64,000 nt of DNA from Vanilla planifolia (Eukaryota; Streptophyta; Magnoliopsida; Asparagales; Orchidaceae). Location of the stretch: the NCBI GenBank assembly GCA_023846275.1, contig JAIUJO010000296.1:441204-505203 (forward strand). Direction: 5' to 3'. Shown one piece after another: positions 12,124 to 24,148 of this stretch. The notes under the pieces were generated by a model. The model did no database searches. It was not told the DNA's origin and saw nothing but the letters and a program-made list of their open reading frames with translations. The translations under genes and the position numbers were made by a program. Each line of letters starts with the position of its first letter. Positions within the stretch are counted from its first letter, which is position 1.

Positions 12124-12900
12124 GTAATTGACATGTTTGACTTGTCTAATGATACTTCACAATGGAAGAGTGAATGCTACCAAGTTGGGATGCCATCCCC
12201 CAAGGTTTGAAATGTTGCCTATCAGTAATATCATTCTTCAACTACAACCATCCCTAGTAGGGAATGAAAAGGCCAAGACAAGTGATTTTCAAGATCATGC
12301 AAATACAACAGTAGAGATGATCACATAATCCATAGCATTACGAAATTCCAGTAGTTCCAACACAGGAGTTGTGTAACGTCATCAAAATAATTGAATGGAA
12401 CTACCCACATAATAAATAAGCAAGAAAAGTATGAACTTCCTCCATAAGAAGGTTTGATTATGAGACAAAGCCCTATCCATAATGACTGACCACACAAAGT
12501 GGTAGCCAAGCCATAAGTAGCAGCACCACAAAAAACATCTCTTGTGTAAAAATGATCTTAAGCCAATCCAATCCCATTAGCCTAAAGAGCCTAAAAAATG
12601 TACAAAAAGAAGTCCAAAGGGTCTAATTAGGGATGAATCCCTTACTAGGACCCACATGGCATGACAAATTATACTAGGCACAACATGCAAAGGCAACTGC
12701 ACGCTCAACCAACAAATGGCCAACCATAATTTACACCTCTTAAAGAGCCCACTTGAGCAACTCATCATTTCGACATTAGTAGTTACAAGATATGATAAGG
12801 GTCAAAAAGTGATGTGCATTTCTCACACAAAAAGTGACACATGGAGAAAGCCACAACTAATCATACCACGAAGGGCATCAGCACAGACTGTAAGGATAAT
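12124..12900 (-). other. rDNA external spacer (5' ETS side), unit 1
   Basis: Unique spacer next to the 18S 5' end. It shares blocks with 1-435 and with 37644-38330, for example the stretch around CTACCCACATAATAAATAAG. No coding feature and no confident promoter motif. Confidence 0.75.
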
Positions 12901-14445
12901 GCTAAGTGCTTAAGGTAGCATAGAACCTTCACTACCTCACAATGTCAAAAGTAAAGGGCAAAGAGCAACAATTTGAATAGTGCATAGCCATGCACTCAAC
13001 TTCAATAGTGCTCAGCTTGGGCCACAACCCAACATGCTCAAACCCAAGTACATATTGCATCATCAATCTTCTACTTTGTTGCATGCAAAGCAGCATCCCA
13101 CTTTGCCACTTGTGGATTATATATTGTAATAATTATATCAATAAAGAAGACAAGGCTACCAAAAGTGAATGACCATATCCATGCTCTAGTAATCTGTTGC
13201 ACTAAATATCACAAACAAAGTTACACTTTGGAGTACCTACATGTGGCACACATAGGTTATGGCTATGTGCACATGGACGGGCAACAACATGCTTGTACAA
13301 TATACTGGTACACTTGCAACTCCAACTTTGCTTAGATAAGGCTACATCCCAACATGCTCAAACTCTAACAGGTGTATGTAGAATGTATATTATGAAAATT
13401 CTATCAAAGAAGAAGGAAAGTGTAGAAAAAGGGAATCACCTTATCCATTAAGTAGTAGCCTACAAAGCTAAAAATCCCAAAAAATGTTACACTTTAGGGC
13501 ACCAAAATGTCACGTGCATAGGCTATCACTATGCACAAGTGGATGTGTTACAGCAAGCACAGAGCTCCAATAATGCTCAACTAGGGATACAACCTAAGAT
13601 TCTTATACCCGAGTGCATATTGCATCATCCATCTTTTGTGTTATTATAGGCCCCACAACATCCCAAATTTTCACTTGCAAATTAAATATTGGAATCATTC
13701 TATTAGGGAAAAAGGAAAGAATAATAATAAAAGATCACATTATCCATATGCAAGCAGCCTTTAGTGCTAACAATCCTAAAAAAACATTACACTTTGGGTT
13801 TCCCACATGTCGCGCTTGTCGATTGCCACTAAGAACACATGGACAGGCAACCACATGCATGAACACCTGGACATGAAAGAAGATACAGTAGTGCTCAACT
13901 AGGGCTACAACCCAACATGCTTAAACCCTAACAGGAGTTGCACCAACCATCTTCTAGTGTTCTGTAGGCCACAAATCATCCCACATTACCACTTGTAATT
14001 TGTATAATGTGATAATTCTGGCAAGGAAGAAGGCAAGACTACTAATAGAGAACCATCTTATTCATGTGATACACTTTGGAGTCACCACCAGGCATGTGTG
14101 TAGGATACCACTGAGTGCTTTTGGATGGGCTACCACACACGCATATTATGCACTAGAATATGAACAACTCTAGCAATGCTCGACTAGGGCTACAACCAAA
14201 GTTATTAAACCCTTGTGCATATTGCACCAACCAACTTTTTTTTCTATAGAATGCATAGCATCCCACCCTGCCACCTTTGAATTGAAAATTGCAACAATTT
14301 TGTTAAGGAAGAAGGCAACACTACCAATAAAGAATCACCTTATCCATGTGATAGCAACCTACATTGCTAAAAGTCGAAAAAAAGTTACCCTTTTAGGTCA
14401 CTACATGCCACACATGTAGATTGCAATTGAGCATGTGTGGGCAAG
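12901..14445 (-). repeat. rDNA spacer subrepeat array 2, truncated (about 5 copies)
   Basis: The same subrepeat as in 436-4260. The TTACACTTTGGGG-like block recurs near 13225, 13490, 13788, 14068 and 14388. The array stops abruptly near 14445, where LINE linker sequence begins, so the rest of the spacer and the next 26S are missing here. Confidence 0.85.
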
Positions 14446-15160
14446 ATACTAAATGGGTGTTGAGCTATAAAATGCTTGAAATGCTTAATGTAGGTTGGCA
14501 TTTTGTTGGGTGTTGAGCTGTTACTCTAGTGGTGTTGTGTGGCATATCAAGTGGGATATCAATTGGGTGCTGTTGGTAGGAGTTTTGTTGGGTGATAAGT
14601 TACTGCTTAAGAAATGTTAAGAGGTGTGCATTATGGAATATGAATTATTGCATGATGATTCCAAAATATTTTACATGCAAGAAGGAATAGGGATATAGTA
14701 GATGTGGTGCCAAAGGAAATTTTGGCAATAAGTTGAAGCTCATCATGACAAAGCAAGCTGCTAACTATTTGTAGCTGGGTGGAGAGTTTGAAAAGGTATG
14801 GTAAACTCTTTACAATGATAAGCACTACTAGCTATGTAATGTGGGGTAGGATATGTGGAATTATGTTTTTAGAGTCTTTGAAATGTAATGCTTGGGGAAG
14901 AATTTGATGAGTGCAATAAAAAGGATTTTCTACCATTGCTTTTGGACACTTAGTGCTATGAGGGATGTTGGGTGCTGCTAAAGGGGGTGAAAAAGTGGAG
15001 GAATGGGCCTTGGTTAGCTAAGAGGAGATCAATATAATGGATAACACAAAATCCTTTTGAATATTATAGCAGTTGGACGAAATTGTTGGAATTCAAGGTT
15101 GGCCTTGATTTATGCCAAGTAGTTATAAGTGAAATGCTTTCATATCATCACAAATTATCA

Positions 15161-15400
15161 AGTTGGTTGCATGGAATATTCAAGGAATAAAGGTCAAAAA
15201 ATCAAGGTGAAATTTGTAGCAGTTTGTAAGAACATATAATGTTGTAGGAGTGGCTCTTGTTGAAACCAGAGTGGAGAAGTTTAGTAGAAAGAATATGGAT
15301 TTTCTACATGGTAAAGATTGGGAGTTTGTGATGTAACCTTTAGCTGGACTGTCTGGAAGCATAATGATTCTTTAAAAGAGCTGGGTGGATTTGAAAGTTA
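15161..15400 (+). pseudogene. LINE B endonuclease fragment
   Basis: Translation across stops gives VAWNIQGIKVKKS, then VGVALVETRVEKFS, the N-terminal motifs of the APE-type endonuclease (WNxxG and the catalytic E of ETR). The domain breaks off after an ELGGFESY-like stretch near 15400. The part carrying GDFN, found in LINE D, is deleted. Confidence 0.8.
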
Positions 15401-15869
15401 TTTATCTTCAATCTTAGACATTTTATTTCTTCATTTCATTAGGTGACTACACTTGAGGAGAGGCAGTGTTGGCAAAGAGCAAAGGATTAATAGGCTCAAT
15501 TGGGGGACTATAACACTAGGTTCTTCCAGGCTAATGAAACTTCTTGGTAGAAGGACATGCATATACTACATTTGATGTATGATGTGGGTGAAGTTATCAA
15601 TTCTACAAAGAATATAAAATATTTGTTGACTAACCATTTTGAGATAAAGTGGTGCAATACTAATGTCTTCCATCCTCCATTGTAATACCAACCATACAGA
15701 TGCATTGATAGGAAACAAGAAGGATTGCTTATCATGTAGGTTATCAAGGAAGAAGCCAAGAGTACTATCAGATCAATAAGAAAGAACAAGGCACCAGGGA
15801 TGGATAAAGTCACAATAAACTTTGTACATGGATACTGGCTCATTACTTAGGGGGATATTATTAGAGTTG

Positions 15870-17055
15870 TACTATAATTTTTTCATGATAAATATGTGCC
15901 AAAAGCTTGGAAGGATCTCTTATCATGCTTGTTTCAAAAGTATGAGACACAGATAGACTAAAATAGTTTATATCCTATAAGCATGTGCAATGTTATAAAT
16001 AAAATTGTGGCAAAGATCTTGGTGGCAAGATTGAAAAAAGTCTTACTTAGACTCATTGCAAATGAATAAGTGCATTTATGCTGGGTAGATCTATCTCAGA
16101 TAATATCATTATTACTTAAGAAATGGCAAACCAGATGCATTCTTTGTCATCCAGAGAGGGTCTTATGGAAATTAAGGTCTAAATGAAATAAGCATATGAT
16201 AAGGTGAGATAGAAGTTTGTCATTAATATGATGACTTTCTTGGGCTTTCCAACATTATGATATGTGTGGATGAATGCTTGTATCTCATCTCCAAGGTTTA
16301 GGGCGCTATTGAATGAGGCTAGACTCCCATGGATTGTGACCACTAGAGGCTTGAGACAAGAACACCCATTGTCATTTTATCTTTCCACCATTACATCTAA
16401 ATTTTTGTCTTAGCTTGCAGGGAATTATGAAGTTGTGGCAGTGTCAGAATTTCGTTATGGGCCAACCTCTCTGATTATTTCACACTTATTATATTGTGAT
16501 AAAGTAATGTTATATGCACCAACTACATGTGCTGTTGCTAGGTCTATAAGGTAGATTATGAAGGAATACGGGAAGCACTCCAAGCAAAAGGTAAATCTTG
16601 TTAAATATAGAGTCTATTTTATTAGGGGTATGTTAGGTAATAGAAGAAAGATGGCAGTTGGCAAAGTTCATATGACCTAGGAAAACAATCTCAATTATTT
16701 AGTGGTACCCTTTTTGGCAAATTTGTTGAGTAAGTGAGATTTTAATTTTATCATTCAAATAGTGGAAGAATAGTTTGAAAAATTGATAATTATGCAACTT
16801 TCCTTGGTTGGTAGGATTGTTATGATCAATTTTGTGTTGATAGCTATTCCTAATTTCTACTTGTGCCATTTTTTGGTGCCTAAGAGGGTGATTAATGAGT
16901 TGGAAAAGATGTTTAGAAAATATTTATGGTGTGTTTCCAATGATGGCTATACAATGCATTATGTTGATTGGAGATCCATCACACTATCGAAGGAGAGCCG
17001 AGGATTGGGTATCCATGACCATATTATTTGGCAGTATGCCTTTACTATGATGTAA
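15870..17055 (+). pseudogene. LINE B reverse transcriptase (broken)
   Basis: RT blocks can be followed across stops: FHDKYVPKAWKD, then NVINKIVAKILVARLKKV, then WVWMNACISSPRFRALLNEA, then a GLRQ-type block. The active-site block reads LLYCDK (about 16489-16506) where the family has LLYADD, so one or both catalytic residues are lost. The C-terminal portion is an open frame at 16783-17055 (MIIMQLSLVGRIVMINFVL..., HYVDWRSITLSKESRGLGIH). Function is lost. Confidence 0.88.
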
Positions 17056-17559
17056 CGTAAGAGGATTTTGGCAAGAGAGGATTGTGTGTGGGTGGAGGTG
17101 ATGCGAAGAAAATATTTTGTGAGAGAAAGGATAGGGGTGCTCCATAAGGGGCTTTGCACGCATGTAAACTCATTAAGGAGGTAATGCCATAGGCTGTTTC
17201 TAACTTTATGTGGGCAATTAGAGATGGCATTGTTGTGTGTTTTGTTGAAGACAATTAGCCTAGTTTTCTTCCAATTAAGTGGTGGCTTACCTACATAAAT
17301 TTGGAGGTAGAATGACTTAATACAATTCAGGAATGCATTATTAAGCATGGGGAATGGGATGTGTGTTGAGTCAAGGTTTGTGCTAATGATTTGCTACTTG
17401 ATAGGGTGTTGCATCTTCCTTGGGTGTTGGTTAGAAGCAAGGACCAACAACTGCAAGTGCATATCGAATCCATGGAAGTGAACAATTCTAGCTTTTACTC
17501 AATAATGATTCAAGCTAAAATCTTGAACAATGCTGAGTACTTACAAGATGCTGTAAGCA

Positions 17560-17755
17560 AGTATGGTTGGATTTGGAAGCTTAAGGAGCTACTTAGAGTG
17601 AAGCTTTTCATTTGGAGATTTATCAAAAATTGTATTACTATTATAGCATGGCTTGTAAAGAGGAGAATTGTGAAGAGTGATAGTTGCATTTAGGACTACA
17701 ATGAGGCTGAAACAATGTTGCATTTATTGTGTGATTGTTGGAAGGCTAGAGATTT
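17560..17755 (+). pseudogene. LINE B zf-RVT domain
   Basis: The frame reads YGWIWKLKELLRVKLFIWRF, then TIIAWLVKRRIVKSDSCI, then EAETMLHLLCDCWKAR. This matches the zinc-binding zf-RVT domain found after the RT in plant LINEs (W-x-LK..KLF.WR, then C...E.HLL.C). One stop interrupts it after DSCI. Confidence 0.85.
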
Positions 17756-18094
17756 GGGACATACAGTCCATGAAGGAGGCTACTACAACTCTTGATCTGA
17801 GTAGCAGTTGTAATGATCTTACAAAAAGTGTATAGCGGCATGGAGACTAATAAATTGAAGCATAGTGATGTGATGAAGTAGGTTGCACTTGTTGCAGTAG
17901 TTTTTTGCTACATTTGGATTAATAGGAACTTGAAGAAACACATTTAACAAGTCCCGAACAATATTATTTTGTTGAGAAAGATTCAACTTGACACGGGGCT
18001 ACAATTAAAAAACGTCAATTTGGTTTCATCCATGTCCTATGGGTGTCCACACAGCTCACATGAGTTGAATGTAGCTTCATTTTAAGCTCTTTCT

Positions 18095-18390
18095 CTAACT
18101 GGTTGGATTAAAATTAATTGTGATGTGGCTATTTGGGGTGATTTTGTGGGGCTGGGGATTGTTGTCAGAGACCATCTTGGAAAACCAATGCTTGTTGTAG
18201 GAAGAAGTGTATTTTCTCAAGCAAGCATTGCTATGGAGGTGCACACCATTTTGTAGACCCTTAGTTACTCAGGTCAAAGTTCTTGGCCTTTCAAGTTGTC
18301 AAGATCCAGTCAGATACTAGTGTGGCTATTTAGAAGGTTGGAAATCTACTACATCACCCTTCATGTAGAGGCTGATATCGGGACTCTCTC
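18095..18390 (+). pseudogene. LINE B RNase H domain
   Basis: Reads TGWIKINCDVAIWGDFVGLG, then IVVRDHLGKPML, then FSQASIAMEVHTIL, then KIQSDTSVAI. This is the plant LINE RNase H (RVT_3 type). The catalytic Asp (NCD), Glu (MEVH) and Asp (QSD) positions are still visible, with stops in between. Confidence 0.85.
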
Positions 18391-18611
18391 ATCTACATTC
18401 AAAATATGGATATTTTTTAGTTGAAGCATATATACAGGCAAGAGAATGATCTAACAGACTAGGTGGTGCACGATGCATGTTCATCTGATTTTACTTGGGT
18501 CTTGGATATGCCCCTTCCCAAACCTCATTTGATGGTGTTATTTTTGAACTTTTTGTTTGATCCTCCATAGAAGACCTTTTGTAGGCTATGGCCATTAATA
18601 TATTATCAAGG

Positions 18612-19986
18612 AAAGGGGGTGCAACTTGCCATTCCAACTTCGCATATAGAATTGAAGAGGGTATCAATGTGTATTTTGTTAAAGATAATTGGCTAGGTTT
18701 ATCCCAATTAAGTGGTGGCCTACATACATAAATATGGAGGTTTAGTGGTCAAATAAGTTGAAGGATGCATTATTAAGTATGGGGAAAAGGATGTATGTAG
18801 AGTCAAGGCTTGGGCTGATGGTTTCCTGCTTGATAGGGTGTTGCATCTCCCTTGGGCATTGGATGGATGCAAGGACTAGCTACTACAAGTGCAAACCAAA
18901 ACCATGGAACTAAATAATTCCAACCTTTACTCTATAACGAATCAAGCTAAAATTTTTGGCAATGTTGGGGACTCACAGATTGTTGTAAGTATGGTTGGAT
19001 TTTGAAGCCTAAGGTGGTGCATAGAGTAAAGCTTTTCATTTGGAATCAATCAAAAACTACATTCATACTATTGCATGATTGGTAAAGAGGAGAATTGCAA
19101 AGAGTGATAGCTACATTTGGGGCTACAATGAAGCTAAAGCAATGTAATGTTTACTATGTGATTGCTAGAAGGTTAGGGAGATTTTGGACATTCATTGCAA
19201 GAAGGAGGCTGTTATAGCACTTGACCTGAGTAACAGTAGTAGCAGTAGTATTATGGTCTTATAGCAAGTGTACAGCAACTTGGAGAATAATAAATTGAAG
19301 CATGGTGATGTTATGAAGCACGCTGCACTTATTGTAATAATTTTCTACCACATTTGGATCAATAAGAACTTGAACAAACACAATGAGCAAGTCATGAATA
19401 ATACTATTTTGTTGAAAAAGATTCAACTTAACACAAGGGCTGTAATTGGAAAATGCAATTTGGCTTCAATCATGTCTTACAGGAGTCCACACAACTCACA
19501 TGAGTTGAATGTAGCTTTATTTTGGGCTCCTCCAACTGGATGGATTAAAATTAATTGTGATGCAGCTATTTGGGGTTAGGTTATGGTGCTAAGGATTGTT
19601 GTTAGAGACCATCTTAGTAAGCCATTTCCTATTGCAAGAAGAAATGTATTTTCTCAAGCAAGCATTGCTATGGAGGTGCATGCCATTTTGGAGGTCCTTA
19701 CATTACTCAGGTCAACGTTCTTAGCCTTTTATGCTATTAAGATCCAGTCAGATTTTACTATGGCTTTTCAAAAGCTTCATAGTCTACTATCTCACCCTTC
19801 ACGTGGAGGTAGATATAGGGACTCTCTCATGCATGTTTGAAACATGGATATTTTTCAATTGATGCATATATACAAGGTAATGGTCCAATAGATTGGTGGC
19901 ACACCATGCATGTTCATCTGATTTTACTTAGGACTGAGGTGTGCTCCTTCCTAAACCTCTTTTGATGTTATTCTTTTTAGAGTTTT
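18612..19986 (+). mobile_element. LINE C: 3' fragment of an L1-type element
   Basis: It follows LINE B head to tail. It begins in the RT-to-zf-RVT connector (a block equivalent to FQLSGGLPT-type sequence near 18680), keeps a worn zf-RVT (about 18990-19170), and has a fairly well preserved RNase H. It loses the last 60 or so bases of the family 3' end: the text changes from LINE to unrelated sequence at about 19986, inside the TTTTGTAGG region. No 18S target is visible at either end, so this copy probably arrived by recombination or duplication. Confidence 0.82.
19268..19840 (+). pseudogene. LINE C connector and RNase H (nearly open)
   Basis: Two adjacent frames split by one stop. The first, 19268-19579, ends in PPTGWIKINCDAAIWG. 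The second, 19583-19840, reads IVVRDHLSKPFPIARRNVFSQ, then AMEVHAILEVLTLLRS, then IQSDFTMAFQKL. Catalytic D, E and D positions of the RNase H are kept. The upstream part (FYHIWINKNLNKHNEQVMNN) is the conserved segment between zf-RVT and RNase H in all copies here. Confidence 0.85.
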
Positions 19987-20640
19987 TGTAAGGAGGCACG
20001 CACTGAGATGGAGAGGTACATGGTGAATAGTGAGAAGAAGATGTTTCTATAGTGGTGCATGTGCATGCAAATTCAAATTTGGAGCTAAGAGCTACAAAGA
20101 AGGTTATGTGAGGCAAAGCCACTATGCAACACACATGGAGTGAAGTGAGTGGTTCATAGGTGCATGCACATGGTAATTCAATTTGGGTGCTTAAGCACTT
20201 CAAATAACACTGGCAGAGGTGGAGGTTCTACGTGAGATACGTAGAGTACGATAGGCTATGAGAAACATGCATTTCACTTGGGTGCACACGTAATTCAAAT
20301 TTGGTGTCGATATGTTGCAAAGGATGCTACGTGATTTTCATTCATCTTCTCCCAGGACAATTTGTTCTACTCTTTGCTACAATAGTGACAAGGAAATTTC
20401 AACTATTAAGAACAACTCTACACCTAGAATTTGAAATTTTGTATTATTGTCTAATGCGTTTTACTATATCACTCTGTGGATGTGTTTTGTTGTTACTATT
20501 GAAAGTGTTTGCTATAGTTATTGGAGTATTTTGCTATTTCTATTACTTTTTTATGCTTTAATTATCTGTTTAATTACAAGGCTATTGTGATGTATTGTTG
20601 GGAATTGTGTTTGTCTACTATTATTGTTGGGGAAGTGCTA
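19987..20640 (+). promoter_or_regulatory. LINE D 5' region with three degenerate repeats
   Basis: No coding frame of note. A motif like TGCATGCA(C/A)...AATTCAAATTTGG occurs three times, near 20057-20085, 20160-20190 and 20280-20307, spaced roughly 100-120 bp. LINE 5' UTRs often hold promoter repeats. Calling this a promoter is inference from position only. It does not resemble the 5' end of LINE E. Confidence 0.45.
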
Positions 20641-20644
20641 AAAT

Positions 20645-22150
20645 TTGTTGGAAGTGAGTCTTAAAATCAATAGGATGGCTGGCAATAAATCACACAAAAT
20701 CAATAAGAAAGGTAAACACAATGAATATGTATCCCTAATGCAACATGAGCTACTGGTTGGTGAATGCAGCTATAATGTAGCTTTAGCTAATAGAGATGTT
20801 CTAACTATTTTTATTGTTGAATGTGATGTTGTTGTGGAGCCTAATGAAAGAAATATTTTAATAGAATCTACTTCAATTGAGATTTGCATAGGCATGGAAA
20901 TCATTGGAGATGCTGATGAGATCAACTCATACATAGGAAAGGATGGAAATATGGGCAAATCATAATGCTTAACTAGTAGTAGTAGGGATAAAACTAATTT
21001 TATGAATGTGGATGCTACAGTGCTGAAGAATATTGAATGTGTAATTGACAGGAATGAGGCCAGGGACCAGATGATCTAATGAAAGTTAAATGAAGCCCCA
21101 AAAAGCGGTAACGTGCAACACCTTCCAACTAATGCAGGGTGGGATATAGTAGGGATAGATGATGTGGTGCAGGAATTAGAGTATGTTGATGGGGGAATAT
21201 AGAAATTTCTAGCAAAGTAAGTTTCAAGGATGCTTTGATAACTAAAAGAACTTCCATTGTAGTAAAAATAGCAATTATGGAATGGCCCTCATACATTAAT
21301 GTTAAAGACGTTGCTGTAAAGATGGTTGATTATGTTGTCCATGATGAGATCATCATGTCAGATTTGACGTGTTGTAGACTCAAGGAGTTCCATCAATTTT
21401 TTTTGGTAGGGAGGGTCTATAGCAACAACCTATCATTTTACATTATTACAAGGCTTCTACATCATTGGTAGGGGCATTTTAAAAACTTCAAAAATAATTG
21501 ATCCCCCATCAGGTTGCTTTTTGTTTACATTTTGATTCCACAGAAGATAGAAATGTAGTGTGCCTTTGGAGACCTTGCTAGGTTATTGGGAAAACTATAG
21601 GGTTGGATGTATGCACCCCTAATTTTGGACCAAATGCCATCACAATGATGTGTGCCCTGGTGTGGGTAAGATTCCTTGTACTTCCATAACTGTACTGAGA
21701 CATAGAAAATATCTTACACATTACAAAAGCCATCAAAGAGCCAATCCTACTTGATGGCTAGAGTGTTGATATGCAATGATCATCTTATGCAAGGGTTTGT
21801 GTGAGGAATGATCTATTTAACCCTTTAAAGTCTAGAATGTGGTCGAGCAGATAGTTGGGGAAAACTTTCTAGTCTTTTGACTATGAGGGCCTTCCTTGGA
21901 TGTGCTTTACTTTTGCTCATGTTGGCCATTACACGAAGAAATGTTTCACTGGTGGGAAACTTATTGGTTTGTTAAGAAGATTAGAGGAGAATGTAGTAAG
22001 CAAGAATAATGAGATTGATAAAAAACCTCAAGGTAGTTGGGAACATCAAGAACAAAGAATTTAGTGAGATAAAGACTCAGGAACAAGGATAGGGTTAGGC
22101 CCATAGTTGCTTATGTAACCAAGGAAATGGAGGGCTACCATGGCAAGAAA
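20645..22150 (+). pseudogene. LINE D ORF1 (DUF4283 plus zinc knuckle)
   Basis: The N-terminal frame 20645-20965 contains an internal Met (20675) starting MAGNKSHKINKKGKHNE, a basic start typical of an RNA-binding ORF1. A second frame, 21235-21471, reads VDYVVHDEIIMSDLTCCRLK, then FFLVGRVYSNNLSFYIITRL, which fits the DUF4283 domain of plant LINE ORF1 proteins. Near 21903-21944 the zinc knuckle reads CFTFAHVGHYTKKC: the second Cys of the CX2CX4HX4C pattern is Phe. Frameshifts and stops separate the pieces, so no ORF1 protein can be made. Confidence 0.82.
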
Positions 22151-24148
22151 AGAAAAGTTTTTCAAAACTAAGCTATTCCAAACAATTAAAAGAAGGCTAA
22201 TAGGGTTGAAAATAATGGTGGAATTGGTAGATTCTTAAGTAGGCACAGAATTGCCTTCAATGCAATAGGTAGGGAACCATTTAAGCAATTGTGGACCCTA
22301 AAGAATTCATTAGAAAAGCAAGCTATGATGTAGGGGACTCAAAGTACTTAAAGGGGCCAGCTTGAGGATATGTCTAAGGGAGAGGACACCAATGGGAAGG
22401 GGAGATGATAATAGGATGGAGGCACACATGGGGGAGGCCCAAGCCATGATTTGTTACAAAATTAAAAGCGATGAGAGGAGGTCCTCCTAGATGTAATTTG
22501 TGGTCTATAGAAATCATAATAAAATGTATTTGGTGCTGATCTATAAATTTGTAAGATAGAGTAGGTGTGGCTTGGAATGTGACCATGTTTCTCAGTATGT
22601 TGTTTGTTGAGAACTTAAAAGTACTGAAGTATGCTTTTGGTTGGAATGTGTAAGAGTAGAAATGTGGTTTTGGTTTGGTTTGTAGAATGATTTCAACTAA
22701 AGTATGATAATGAGGTTTCATAAAAAGTGTTGCTACTAGAATAGAAATGAATGTGAGCAAAATAAAGGAATGGCTATAGAATTATAGAATTATTGGTATA
22801 GAAGGTGTGTTGCTACTAATTATGTGCTATAGGTAGAAAATATTATATGTAATTACTATGGCTATTAGAATATTTGGGAGATATGGTGTTGAAGGGGTGC
22901 TTTGAGTCATGTTAATTACTGTATAAAGAGACCATACAATTCTACATATAAAATTGGCTAGAGACATATTAGACAGTGTGCCAAGGGGAATTTAAGAAAT
23001 ATGCTAGAATTCAAGATGGGTTGCTTGTGACATAAGGCAAGCTGTTGTTGCACCATACATTTGGGTAGAGTATTTGAAAAAAGGAAGGAATGCTAGGGAT
23101 GCAGTAATAGGTGATGGCTATGTTAAATGTAGGTATAAAGACTATGATGCTATGAAATAGGTCCTACAGGTTGGCATTTTGTCATGAGACAAGCTGCTAC
23201 TAGAGAAATGCTAGACAAGTGCATTGTAGATGATTAATTACTTTGAGAAATGGGTACTGCAAGCAGGCATTTTGCTGGGAGGCAAGGTGTTAGCAGTGAG
23301 GTGCTGGAGAGATGCATTATGACATGTTAATTACTATATAATGAGGTAAAAAATTATTACATGTAAAAATGGGTAGAGGCTTAGCAGATACGGTGCCAAG
23401 GGGAGTTTCATTTACTTGTTTATGTTCAAAGTCGAAAAGCAAGTTGCTGCTACTATAAATTGGTGATTTAGGTTGGGATTTTACAGGGTAACGAGCTACT
23501 ACTGGAGAGGTGTTGAAGAGGTGCTTTGTTGCTTGACAAGTGCTGTATGAAATAGGTGCTGCTTTGTAGGCTTTTTGCTTGGCGTTTTGCTACTATTGGA
23601 CAAGTGCTAGAGAGGTGTGTTGTGCATTTGAATTGCTGTATGAAGATTCCAAAAAATTTTATATGCAAGAGTGAATGGGGGCACAACAGGTGTGGTGTCA
23701 AGGGGAATTTCAGCAACAAGTTGAAACTCAAGATGACAAGACAAGTTTCTACTACTCTTTGTAGTTTGGTGAAGATTTGGAGAAGAATGGTGAACTCCTT
23801 GTAATGATAGGCATTATTGATAATGTAATTTTGTGAAGGATATGTGGAACTATGTGGATGGTGCCTTCTGAAATGCATAGCCTGGGATGGAAATTGTGTG
23901 AGTGCAACAAGGGGAATTGCTACCATTGCTTGGGGATGCTTGGTGCTGCTGGTGAGGGTTGCTAGTGCTATTGAAGTGGGTGAAGAAGTGGAGGAATGAT
24001 CTTTGGTCAACTAAGAGGAGCACCATATATAATATAACACTAAATGTTTTTTAATACTATTGTAGTTGGAGGAAATTATTGGAATTCAAGACTAGTTTTG
24101 ATGATGCCAACATGTTGTAGGTGAAAGGCTTTCATATAATCACAAATG
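22151..24148 (+). repeat. LINE D linker with internal imperfect repeats
   Basis: Between ORF1 and the endonuclease. A unit of roughly 100 bp recurs in variant form near 23160-23240, 23270-23340, 23465-23540 and 23550-23650. Its core includes GGCATTTTG, ACAAGCTGCTACT, GAGAGGTGC, GCATTATGACATG and TTAATTACT. A larger block with GTGCCAAGGGGAATTT also repeats (22980, 23393, 23697). The same sequence occurs in LINEs B and H. It is not convincingly coding; the long minus-strand frame at 23468-24010 is a low-complexity shadow. Confidence 0.7.

Larger units (their letters stand above)
14446..18611 (+). mobile_element. LINE B: L1-type element with internal deletion
   Basis: It starts in the spacer between ORF1 and ORF2 (linker with TGCTGTTG/GGTGTTGAG-rich sequence, about 14446-15130). 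It then has the endonuclease start, a deletion removing most of the endonuclease, the connector, RT, zf-RVT and RNase H. The 3' end is the family end (TTTTGTAGGCTATGG then CCATTAATATATTATCAAGG, to about 18611). Unlike other copies, the 18S target does not follow: the next element (C) abuts directly. The 5' side is joined to rDNA spacer repeat, so its ORF1 was lost by truncation or recombination. All frames carry stops. Confidence 0.88.

Noticed and set aside
12124..12900. Pol I promoter (TATA(R)TARGGG-type) upstream of 18S
   Set aside because: I looked for the reverse-complement motif in all three external spacers and found nothing close enough to report.
20301..20561. Possible small membrane protein (86 codons, hydrophobic)
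   Set aside because: T-rich 5' region of a LINE gives hydrophobic codons by composition; no homology in other copies and no supporting context.
23468..24010. Longest open frame in the window (180 codons, minus strand)
   Set aside because: It is antisense to the LINE linker and the region just before the endonuclease. The protein is Ser/Thr/His/Leu-rich, with no domain, and reflects repeats in the linker.
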